The notes under the pieces were generated by a model. It was not told the DNA's origin. It ran no database searches and was given only the letters and a program-made list of their open reading frames with translations. From positions 992,001 to 1,056,000 of the forward strand of contig NZ_CP121682.1 in the NCBI RefSeq assembly GCF_029760955.1: a stretch of 64,000 nucleotides of DNA, given 5' to 3'. The stretch comes from Streptomyces cathayae (lineage in GTDB: Bacteria > Actinomycetota > Actinomycetes > Streptomycetales > Streptomycetaceae). Within the stretch, counting starts at the first letter, position 1. Each line of letters opens with the position of its first letter. The position numbers and the translations under genes were made by a program. Positions 27,507 through 36,200 of the stretch are shown piece after piece.

Positions 27507-27677
27507 GCTGCGGACCTCCCGTACAACCATGTCACCGGCTTCCGCCCGCCCAACGCGCAGCCCGCGAACCGGTCACGCCCAAGATCATGTACAAGCGCGC
27601 CGACGACGTGTACAGCCCGCACCCGTCAGGGCGTCGCTCCTGTTCAACGCTACGCAGAGTCCGCGACCGTTGACCCC

Positions 27678-28283
27678 ATGAAGCCAGAAGCTCCCCCGAA
27701 TGGGCATATGTCACAGCACTTCGCACTCGAACGCGAGTTCACCATGCGCTTCACATCGACCCCACGCGGTGCCCGTCTCGCCCGTCGACTCGTCTCACTC
27801 CGCCTGAACGACTGGGGCCTCGCCTACACGACCCCGGTCAACGAGACACTCACCCTCATCACGGCGGAACTCACCGCCAACGCCGTGCGCCACGGCCACG
27901 TCCCCGGCCGGGACTTCCACGTCCGGCTCACCCTGGCCGACGCCATCGTCCGCATCGAGGTGACCGACACCCACGCCGAGAAACGGCCTCCGACCAGTCC
28001 CCAAGCGGCAACCGACTCGCTGTCCGAGTCCGGCCGGGGCCTGCTTCTGGTCGCCGCCCTGGCGGACGACTGGGGCGTCAGCCCTCGCCCGGCAGCCCCG
28101 GGCAAGACCGTGTGGGCGGAGCTGCACGTGCGGACAAAGGGCCACCCGCTCACGCACCAGGTGACCTCTGAACCGACGGATGTCGATCTACTCCTGGCTA
28201 CCGGGGTCCATTCGCAGTGCCACGGCCTTCAGGCAGGGGGTGAAGCGAATCTGATGATGGCGACGCGGAGCGTCGCCGTATAG
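27678..28283 (+). CDS. HATPase_c anti-sigma-factor-like ATP-binding protein, C-terminus altered by IS
   Basis: 201 aa from ATG 27678 (ATG 27708 is an alternative). The GHKL/HATPase fold shows N-box LITAELTANAVRHG, then RIEVTDTH and SGRGLLLVAALADDWGV, as in the SpoIIAB/RsbW-like proteins that accompany XRE/DUF397 pairs. The domain ends near VWAELHV (about residue 155). The last ~45 residues have no family counterpart, and the final ones run into the left end of the tnpB element (hairpin at 28259-28277). The natural stop was therefore probably lost to the insertion (inference). Confidence 0.8.
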   Translation: MKPEAPPNGHMSQHFALEREFTMRFTSTPRGARLARRLVSLRLNDWGLAYTTPVNETLTLITAELTANAVRHGHVPGRDFHVRLTLADAIVRIEVTDTHAEKRPPTSPQAATDSLSESGRGLLLVAALADDWGVSPRPAAPGKTVWAELHVRTKGHPLTHQVTSEPTDVDLLLATGVHSQCHGLQAGGEANLMMATRSVAV

Positions 28284-29669
28284 GGCCCGACGGAACCGGA
28301 CAACGCTGTGACGCCGATACCGGTGACTTGTCGGTCATATGTTCCTGGTGACGGTGCGCGTTCGAGGTACCTAGGGTGATCGTCATGCAGCTTCGGTACA
28401 GCTTCCGCCTGTACCCGGACACCGGCCAGCAGACGGCGTTGGCGAAGGCGTTCGGGTGCGCCCGCGTCGTGTTCAACGACGCGATCCGTGCCCGCGAGGA
28501 CGCTCGCAAGGCTGGGCAGCCGTTCCCGACGGCCGGGAAGCTGTCCACGCGATTGATCACCCAGGCCAAGCGGACGGTGGAGCGATCCTGGCTGAGCGAG
28601 GTCTCGGCGGTGGTGCTCCAGCAATCGCTGCGGGACGTCGAGACCGCCTACCGCAACTTCTTCGCCTCCCTCAAGGGCACCCGCAAGGGCCCGAAGCTGG
28701 GCCCGCCCCGTTTCAAGTCCCGCAAGGACGCCCGGCAGTCGATCCGGTTCACCGCCAACGCCCGCTGGAGCATCACTGGCAGCGGACGGCTGAGCCTGCC
28801 GAAGATCGGCGCGGTGAAGGTGAAGTGGTCCCGCGCCCTGCCCGCCACCCCCACCTCCGTCACCGTCATCAAGGACGCGGCCGGCAGGTTCTTCGCCTCC
28901 TTCGTCATCGACACCGACCCCGCCACCGACGCCGCCCGGATGCCCGACACCGACCGCGCCCTCGGCATCGACCTCGGCCTGACCCACTTCGCCGTCCTGT
29001 CCGACGGCACAAAGATCGACTCTCCGCGCTTCCTGCGCCGCGCGGAGAAAAAGCTGAAGAAGGCCCAGCGGGAACTGTCCCGCAAACAAAAAGGATCGAA
29101 GAACCGCGAAAAGGCCCGATTGAAGGTCGCCCGCGCCCATGCCAAGGCCGCCGACGCACGCCGGGAGTTCCACCACCAGCTCTCCACGAAGCTGATCTCC
29201 GAGAACCAAGGGATCGCCGTGGAGGACCTGTCGGTGGCGGGACTGGCCCGCACCAGGCTGGCCAAGAGCGTGCACGACGCCGGATGGTCGGCGTTCATCG
29301 GCATGCTGGAGTACAAAGCGGAACGCTACGGCCGCACCTTCGTCAGGATCGGCCGATTCGAGCCGACCTCCCAGACCTGCTCCACCTGCGGCGCCAAGGA
29401 CGGACCCAAACCCCTGAACGTGCGGGAGTGGACCTGTACCGCCTGCGGCGCCGTCCACGACCGGGACCACAACGCCGCGATCAACGTCAAGACGGCCGCC
29501 GGACTGGCGGTATCGGCCTGCGGAGCACCGGTAAGACCAGAACCCGTTCTGGCACAGCGCGAAGAAACAGGAAGCCACGGATTCCCGACCGGGCCCCGTG
29601 CCGCGTAGCGGCACAGAGTTCGGCCGGGAAGGCCAGAATCCTCGGGCTTCAGCCCGAGGAGCAAGTCAA
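28226..29669 (+). mobile_element. IS200/IS605-family element carrying tnpB only
   Basis: The right end is clear: hairpin CCTCGGGCT-TC-AGCCCGAGG (29640-29659), then GCAAG and TCAA (29666-29669), the typical cleavage tetranucleotide of this family. The left end is less sure. Candidate subterminal hairpins are CTTCA...TGAAG (about 28228-28244) and GGCGACGC-GGA-GCGTCGCC (28259-28277). There are no terminal inverted repeats or target duplications, as expected. The Y1 transposase gene tnpA is absent, so the element needs help to move. It sits between the HATPase gene and pglX and contributes the last coding bases of both. Confidence 0.75.
28385..29608 (+). CDS. tnpB: TnpB RNA-guided nuclease
   Basis: 407 aa from ATG 28385; GTG 28376 would add three residues. 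It has an N-terminal helical region, then a RuvC nuclease with all three acidic residues: Asp in LGIDLGLTHFAVL, Glu in GIAVEDLSV and Asp in HDRDHNAAINV. The last is preceded by a CxxC...CxxC zinc ribbon (CSTCGAKDG, CTACGAVHD). Length and motifs indicate an active enzyme. TnpB proteins cut DNA guided by an omega RNA made from the 3' end of the element, which helps the element persist. The C-terminal tail overlaps the presumed omega RNA region. Confidence 0.93.
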   Translation: MQLRYSFRLYPDTGQQTALAKAFGCARVVFNDAIRAREDARKAGQPFPTAGKLSTRLITQAKRTVERSWLSEVSAVVLQQSLRDVETAYRNFFASLKGTRKGPKLGPPRFKSRKDARQSIRFTANARWSITGSGRLSLPKIGAVKVKWSRALPATPTSVTVIKDAAGRFFASFVIDTDPATDAARMPDTDRALGIDLGLTHFAVLSDGTKIDSPRFLRRAEKKLKKAQRELSRKQKGSKNREKARLKVARAHAKAADARREFHHQLSTKLISENQGIAVEDLSVAGLARTRLAKSVHDAGWSAFIGMLEYKAERYGRTFVRIGRFEPTSQTCSTCGAKDGPKPLNVREWTCTACGAVHDRDHNAAINVKTAAGLAVSACGAPVRPEPVLAQREETGSHGFPTGPRAA

Positions 29670-29689
29670 TGCTTCGCTGCTGCGCGGCG
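29590..29689 (+). ncRNA. Putative omega RNA (reRNA) of the tnpB element
   Basis: In this family the guide RNA is read from the 3' part of tnpB through the right-end hairpin, and the ~16-20 nt beyond the TCAA end act as guide. Here the hairpin is at 29640-29659, the element ends at 29669, and the guide would start with TGCTTCGCTGC, i.e. the antisense of the pglX 3' end. The 5' boundary is not visible. Predicted from family knowledge plus the right-end structure. Confidence 0.4.
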
Positions 29690-32600
29690 GCCTCGGGTTA
29701 CGGCTGGGGGCCGCCAGTTGCGGAGGTCGTCGTCCGTGAGTCCGTGCTCGCCCTGCTTGGTCTGGCGGTAACCGGCGAAGAAGTCCGCCGGGGAGCCGCT
29801 GTAGAGCATGTCGAACTCGTTGTGCCACTGGTACAGCCAGGGCTGGAGTTCCAGCAGGCCGGCGAGGAACGGCGTGATCTCCTCGGTGGACAGCGCAGTG
29901 TTGGTGAAGTACGTCGCCAGCGCCTGCGCCTGCTCCTTGTGGTCCCAGCCAGCCCACCCGTACAGCTCGGGGGTGGCGGCGTTGGTCTGCCCGTAGGAGA
30001 TGAACCGCTCCTTGGGCACGTCGAGCTTGCCGCGCGCCTTCCAGTAGGAGGGGCGCAGGAAGTCGGCCGAGGTGTACTTCGGCGGCACGGGGATGGAGTC
30101 CCGGATCTTCCGCTTGGCAGGCTCGTCGGGCGCGGCGTCCTCCTTGCGCTGCAGGTCCCACACCTCTTCCCAGTCGGCGCGCTTCTTCAGCCCGGAGGGC
30201 TTGTAGCGCAGAGCGGAGAGGAACGGCACCTGGTCCTCGGTGATCAGCTCTGCGACTACTTTGGACAGGTCCTTGCGGGGCGCGTAGAGCTTGGCCACGG
30301 AGACGAAGTCATCGTCGCGGGAGAGGGCGTCGGTGAGGCGGCCCAGAGTGAGGATGGCGGGCTGGCCGTTCTCGTCGAACCAGTGGTCGCGGTTCTCCAT
30401 ACGGTCGAGCAGCCAGGAGCGCAGTGCCTTCTCCTGGAGGGCGTCCCAGCCATCGGTGGCCCAACGGCGCTTGTACTCGGGCCGCTCGACCATGCCAATG
30501 GCCCGGTTCGCCTCGATGACGTCGATGCGCTTTTGGACGATCTCGCGGTAGGGGGCGGGCCAGTGGGCGGGGATCTCGGTGATGGGCTCAAACTTGTGGT
30601 TGTGATGTCCAAACCATGAGGTATTGATCTCACCGCGTTCCCTCTTTCGGGCCAGCACGATAGCGAAGGCTCGTTCGGGAGGGGAAACCAGAGGGATGTC
30701 CTCAGCGGACGCAATGATCTCCTGGTCAAGGAGACCGTAGAGAGCGTAGACCTGCCAATCCAGTTCTTCTTGGATGGCAACCATGCGGCCGCGGATGGCC
30801 TCCCACTTCTCACGGCCCTCACGGAGCGAAGCCGCATTAGGAGCACCGTTGGATGCGATAGAGGAAGGGCTAGTCGTAGCTAGCTCCTGCGCAAGGCTGT
30901 CCAGAGCAGTACCGAACCGCAGGGGAAACTCGGAAGGAATCGGGAATTCCTCCATTTTGGTTCCCGTGAACTCGAAACGGTGCTCCCAAGGTTCATCCGC
31001 TCCTGCTACGTCCGCACCAGGTCGCCCCTTATCGTGGCTGACCTGCCTGAGCCAGAACCCAGCCGTAGAGCTGTTGAGCAGCCCAAGCAACCGCAGGTAC
31101 TCCTCCTCACTCGCATCCTCCCGCAACTTGATCACCGGCGCGGTGCGAATGAATACCTGCTTCTCACGGTTCAACACGAAGTGGTTGTGCGTAGAAACGA
31201 ATGGAAACGCAATCGATTGGACTGCCTCATAACGCCGCTTGAAGAACATGGAGTATTCAAACCATTCCAGCCCACGCTGCAACTGAGACTTACCGAAAGC
31301 AACTCGGCCAATGAGGTACCGCCTGGCTGGCCATAGCAGCTTCTCCATCTCGACAGGCGCATCCGCAGCCAAGCCATTCTCCTTATATGGCCATAGCGAC
31401 ATAATTGGGGCGCTCACAGCATAGTCGCGCACCTCACCACCTTCGACAAGATGACGCCGGTGAGTGCAGGGAATCCTGTGACGCCTTAGCGCGCCCTCGC
31501 CGATCATGTACGCCTCGTCTTCGCGAGTGACTGCGGCCGCTCCGATTTCGTCGATTACCGACGCAAGCGTCCCCATAGCCCCTGCCGTCAACTGCTCAAC
31601 CATCTCCAATCCGCCGTCGGCAAGAATCCACGGCTGCTTACTGAAGTACTTCTTTCGGTCTAGGTCATCCACAGACACCCAGTGACTCACCGAGCCCGGC
31701 TTGTCGATCTGCTCGACGACTGCTTGCCAGACCAGACCTTCCTCCGCGTTCTCTGGCGCGGCAGGCTCGCCCTGCACACTGCGGACAGTCCGAATGACTG
31801 GCGAACGCCCGGCACCGCCCCGCTGCTTGCCAACCAGGATGACCGTCGGCGTCCCGTGCCCCGGAATGTAGGCACCGGACGTGTCGATTACCTCGGTCAA
31901 CTCCACTGCATGCCCGAAGTAGCCCTCAATAAGCTTCGTCCCAAACTCGCGCTTCATAAAGGAGTTGGCGGTGATTTGCCCGACCATGCCGAACCCTCGC
32001 CCCTCGGCATCCCCACGCTTGGCCAATTCGAAGAACCGCTGTGCGAACGGAACCGAGAGCGCGTACGCACCCGCGCACGCCGGATAAAGGTCGCGATACA
32101 ATTCGTTAAGCTTCTTGTCCTTGACCGTGATGTACGGCGGATTTCCCACGACCACGTGATACCGTCCCGGCCTCAGGATATTCGGGTAATCCTGGCTGTC
32201 CTCCGTGGCGTACTTAAACTCCGCCAACTCATCCACGAAGTCTTCGTCCACCCCGCCGAACAGGTTGCCCTGCTGAGAGCGGCGCGACTTAATCAGCGAG
32301 TCCCCTACCGCCAGACGCACAGGCCACTCGTAGTTCGCCGCCTCCACTAGCGTCCGCACACCACCCGCCGCCATCGCCGCGACCAGCAACCGGAACCGAG
32401 CAATGGCCACGGCGAACGGGTTGACATCGACCCCGTGCACCGATTTCAGCGCAGCCGCTACCCGCTCATGCACGTCCTTCCCCGGCTGCCCCTCCCCCCA
32501 CAGCCGCACCAGCCGACGAAACGCCCCCAGTACAAAGTGCCCCGACCCACACGTAGGGTCGATCATCTTCAGTTCCTCGTACCCGAACTCCCGCACCGCC

Positions 32601-33277
32601 GGGTCCATCGTCCGGTCGAGGATGAACTCCTCGACGAACTCCGGTGTCTGAAGCAGCGCGTATGTCTTGCGCGCGGTCTCGCTCAGGTCCTGGTATAGGT
32701 CACCGAGGAACCGCGTGTCCCATCCCTCCGTACCGTCCTCGTTCAGCGGGTCGGTGAAGTCGTGGACGAGGACACCCGCTTCATTCCTCCCCCGCCAGAA
32801 CTCGACCAGGTCCCGCGCTCCGTCATGCGAAAGCGGAACCTGATAGAGCGGGTTGTGCCGCTTATCGAAAAGAAGCCGACCCGCCTGTCCCTGCCCCAGC
32901 TCGTCGAACGCCTTCTCCAGCCAGCCACGGTACGTCGGGTTGTCGTCCGACTCCACGTACGCGTCGTACCGCGACTCCGCCAGCTCACGCCGGTCCCCGT
33001 CCGGTCCCGTCAGGTACGGCTCGGGGATCAGCCGGTTGTCCTCGCAGAACCGCACGAAGACGGTGCCCAGCACCCACGCCACCGCAACCTGCGTGACCCG
33101 CTCGTCCAGCCACGAGGTCCACGTCGCCGCCGTACGCCCGAGCTTGCGTGCCTGGTCGTACTCGGCCTTCAGTCGCGCGCCGACCTCATCGAGCGCCTTC
33201 ACCTGCTTGCCGAGGTCGGCCTCGACCGCCTTGACCTGCTGCTTCAGGTCGTCCAACAGAGCCTTGCGGTCGATCAC
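29666..33277 (-). CDS. pglX: BREX type 2 adenine-specific DNA methyltransferase PglX
   Basis: 1203 aa from GTG 33277, which overlaps the pglW stop (GTGA) and has GGGAG upstream. The frame is open much farther upstream but that part is a shadow of pglW. Motif I is DPTCGSGHF (residues 240-248); motif IV is [10 protein letters not shown] (near 380), typical of gamma-class N6-adenine methyltransferases. In the Pgl system PglX modifies DNA and is toxic without PglZ. The middle part (about 30600-32300) is visibly less GC-rich than both ends, suggesting an exchanged target-recognition region. The stop TGA is formed by the TCAA end of the tnpB element, so the C-terminus ends at the insertion point. 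Confidence 0.95.
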   Translation of the reverse strand: MIDRKALLDDLKQQVKAVEADLGKQVKALDEVGARLKAEYDQARKLGRTAATWTSWLDERVTQVAVAWVLGTVFVRFCEDNRLIPEPYLTGPDGDRRELAESRYDAYVESDDNPTYRGWLEKAFDELGQGQAGRLLFDKRHNPLYQVPLSHDGARDLVEFWRGRNEAGVLVHDFTDPLNEDGTEGWDTRFLGDLYQDLSETARKTYALLQTPEFVEEFILDRTMDPAVREFGYEELKMIDPTCGSGHFVLGAFRRLVRLWGEGQPGKDVHERVAAALKSVHGVDVNPFAVAIARFRLLVAAMAAGGVRTLVEAANYEWPVRLAVGDSLIKSRRSQQGNLFGGVDEDFVDELAEFKYATEDSQDYPNILRPGRYHVVVGNPPYITVKDKKLNELYRDLYPACAGAYALSVPFAQRFFELAKRGDAEGRGFGMVGQITANSFMKREFGTKLIEGYFGHAVELTEVIDTSGAYIPGHGTPTVILVGKQRGGAGRSPVIRTVRSVQGEPAAPENAEEGLVWQAVVEQIDKPGSVSHWVSVDDLDRKKYFSKQPWILADGGLEMVEQLTAGAMGTLASVIDEIGAAAVTREDEAYMIGEGALRRHRIPCTHRRHLVEGGEVRDYAVSAPIMSLWPYKENGLAADAPVEMEKLLWPARRYLIGRVAFGKSQLQRGLEWFEYSMFFKRRYEAVQSIAFPFVSTHNHFVLNREKQVFIRTAPVIKLREDASEEEYLRLLGLLNSSTAGFWLRQVSHDKGRPGADVAGADEPWEHRFEFTGTKMEEFPIPSEFPLRFGTALDSLAQELATTSPSSIASNGAPNAASLREGREKWEAIRGRMVAIQEELDWQVYALYGLLDQEIIASAEDIPLVSPPERAFAIVLARKRERGEINTSWFGHHNHKFEPITEIPAHWPAPYREIVQKRIDVIEANRAIGMVERPEYKRRWATDGWDALQEKALRSWLLDRMENRDHWFDENGQPAILTLGRLTDALSRDDDFVSVAKLYAPRKDLSKVVAELITEDQVPFLSALRYKPSGLKKRADWEEVWDLQRKEDAAPDEPAKRKIRDSIPVPPKYTSADFLRPSYWKARGKLDVPKERFISYGQTNAATPELYGWAGWDHKEQAQALATYFTNTALSTEEITPFLAGLLELQPWLYQWHNEFDMLYSGSPADFFAGYRQTKQGEHGLTDDDLRNWRPPAVTRGRRAAAKH

Positions 33278-36200
33278 TTCGCGTCTCCCTCGACACCGCT
33301 TGCCACAACCTCGCCGGACCCGCGGTGGGCGTTGCCCACCCACGTGTCCGGAAGCTGGATCCACTCCCCCAGGCCGGCCTGGTACGGCACGGCCACCTGC
33401 CCGAGCCGGGGCTCGCGCGAGGGGTCGTTCTGCGGGACCAGGAGCCACAGCCCCCGCCCGCCCCGCCGGGCCGCCGACGCCAGCCGGTCCAGGACGCCCA
33501 TCGCGTCGTACCGGGCGAACACCCCGGCCTCCGTCAGCAGGACGGGACCCGCACCGCCGCCACCGTTGCCCAGCAGCTCCACGATCCGGGGCTCGACCGA
33601 GCCCCAGGCCGTCCGCGCGTACTCCGCGAACCGCACCGCGCCCTTCGAGCCCGGCTCGGCGGCATCCGCCTTGAGCAGGGTCTCCCAGGTCGGCTTGGTA
33701 CCCGGCGTGACCTGCCCGTGCAGGGCCTCCAGGAACAGCTCGGTCACCGACAGGGCCTGCGCGCCCAGCCGTTCGGCACTCAGTTCCCGCACCGCGTCCC
33801 GCACGAGCTGCTGCCGTACGGTCAGCACCCGGTACCCGTCCCGGCGGGCCGAGGCAAGCAGCCGTTCCTCCGCGCGCACCGCGCCCGCGAGCTGCGGGTC
33901 GTCCGCGTACCGCGTCACCGCGCCCGTACGCGTCGACTGCCGCCACGCACCCGTCGTGAGGTAGCTGGACGCCTCGTCCACCCGCGTCGGCAGGTAGCGC
34001 AGCGTGCCCGTATCCTCGCGCATGCCCAGCGACAACTCGAAGCCCGCGTCGCGCAGCGCCTTGGTGAGCGGACCGCCCGTCGGCAGTTCGTGGGTCGTGC
34101 CGCCGCGCCCGTCCGGGACGACCAGCTCGGGGAAGCGGACCCGGACCCGCTCGTGCACGTCCTCGCCGGTCAGGCCGGGCTGCCGCCCTTCCGGAACGCC
34201 CGGGATCCAGCGGACGAGCCCGGCCTGGGTGAGGCGCAGCGCCCGGACGAGGGACAGGTCGCGCGGGTAGATCTCCAGGCGCGGAGTGGCGGCGGCGTTC
34301 ACCGACGCGGCGGCGGCCAGCTCCACCATGCGCCGCTCGTCCCAGTCGACGGCGCCGGGCGGGACCGTCAGCGCGCCCAGTTCGGCCAGGACGGTCGCGG
34401 CCGTCGGCAGGGTGTCCAGCCTGGCGAGCCGGTCGGCGGTCTTGCCGAGGCGGGTCGCGTAGTCGAGCAGGCCGGGCGCGGTCGGGGTGTCGGGGGCGTC
34501 GTTCTCGCGTACGTCGAGGGCGAGCAGGCCGGCGCCCAGCGACTCGTCGGTCGCCTTGCGGTTCGGCTGGTGCTGGAACTCGGCTTCCTGCGGCACCAGT
34601 TGTTCGGCCTCGACGACGGCCCGTACCGCCGCCAGGGCCATCGCGCGCCGCTGTTCGCGCCCGGCGAGGTGCGTGCCGCGCCGGACGGCGAGGGCGTCGG
34701 CGATCTCCACGGCGGAGGCGACGCGTCCCATGCTCACGAGTAGGTCGATGATCTCGTCCCGCAGTGCCTGGACGGCGGGCTCCATCTTCCAGCGCTTGCG
34801 CTCGTCCTTGAGCATCTGCGGGATGCGGCCGTGGCTGAGGCCGAGCGCGTCGGCGACGTCCTTCTGCTTGGGCCAGACGCCGATGCCGGGCAGGACGCCG
34901 TGCTCGTCGGGCAGGCGCAGCAGCAGCCGCACCATCTCCGCCTTGTTGCGGTTGGAGCCGTTGTTGTTGACGGCCGGCACGAAGACGGTGGCGAGGGTGT
35001 CGAGGCTGACCGAGCGCAGGGTGCGGGAGGACAGCGCGCCCGCCGACTCGCCCGTGGCGAGCTGCCCGACGAGGGCCGACTCGGCGGCGGTGAGCTGCTC
35101 CAGCTCCTCCTTCGCCTCCGCCCGGCCCTTGGGCGTGAGCGGGGAGACGGGGGCCTCGCGCAGCCGCTCGCCCCATTCCCGCTGGCGCTGCTGGACCTCG
35201 TTGCGGGTCTTGGCGCCGAGGCCGGGGGCGTTGACGAGCTTGCGGCGGCTGTAATCGAGGAGTTCGCCGACCGTCGTGAGGCCCAGGCCGTAGAGGAAGG
35301 ACTGGGCGGCGGGCGTGAGGCCGGAGACGGTGAGCGGGGTGTCGCGGGTGACCTCGGCGGCGAGGCGGTCGCGCTGCTGCTCGGCGGTCTCCGGCTCGGC
35401 GTCCGCGATGCCCGCGGCGGCGCCCTCGGCGGGTGCGGTCCCCTCGGCGGGGGCTGCGGGGCGGGTGCGGTGGCTGGAGGGGACGGTCTGGGAGGCGTCG
35501 AGGAAGACCTTGCGCCAGGCGTCCCGCATCGGCTTGAGCTCAGGGAAGCGCTTGCCCGCGTCGCGGTGCAGGGCCTTCTGGAAGAAGGCGACGAGCCCGT
35601 CCCGCACGGCCGGGTCGAAGGCCTCGGCCGCGATGGTCGGGTGCGGCCACTCCTTCGGGTCGGTCATGCGGGGCAGGACGCTGCCGTCGCCCCACTTCGG
35701 CAGCTCGCCGGAGGCCATCTGGTGCAGGGTGACGGCGACGGCGTACCGCTCGGCGTGCGAGTCGTAGGAGCCGCGCGTGATGACCTCGACGAAGGGGTCG
35801 AGGTAGCCGTCGGTGCCCGCGTCGGTGCTCTTCGCCGGGTAGCCGGCCAGCGAGAAGTCGATGAGGACCAGCTCGCGGGTGCGGTTGGGGCGGACGCGGA
35901 CGGCGATGTTGTCGGGCTTGATGTCGCGGTGCCAGACGCCCTCGCCCTCCAGGAAGTCGACGGCGCCGAAGAGGTAGTCGCCGTACGCCTCCAACTGGTC
36001 GACCGGGAGGCGGCCGTGCTCGCGGAGCTGGCGGGCGACGGTCTCCTCGCGGCGGCGCGGGCGGGACGTGCCCTCGGCGCCCTGACCGCCGTCGTCGCGC
36101 TCGTCACCGACGTACTCCAGCGCCAGGACGGTGCGGCCGCCGATGTGCAGCGGCTCGGGCTCGACGAGGCGGATGATGCCGGAGTGGGGGCGCAGGCGGC

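Noticed and set aside
33278..35176. Upstream extension of the pglX frame giving an 1836-aa protein
   Set aside because: The extension overlaps pglW in another frame and is Arg/Gly/Ala-rich without motifs; GTG 33277 with a ribosome-binding site and GTGA coupling is the natural start.
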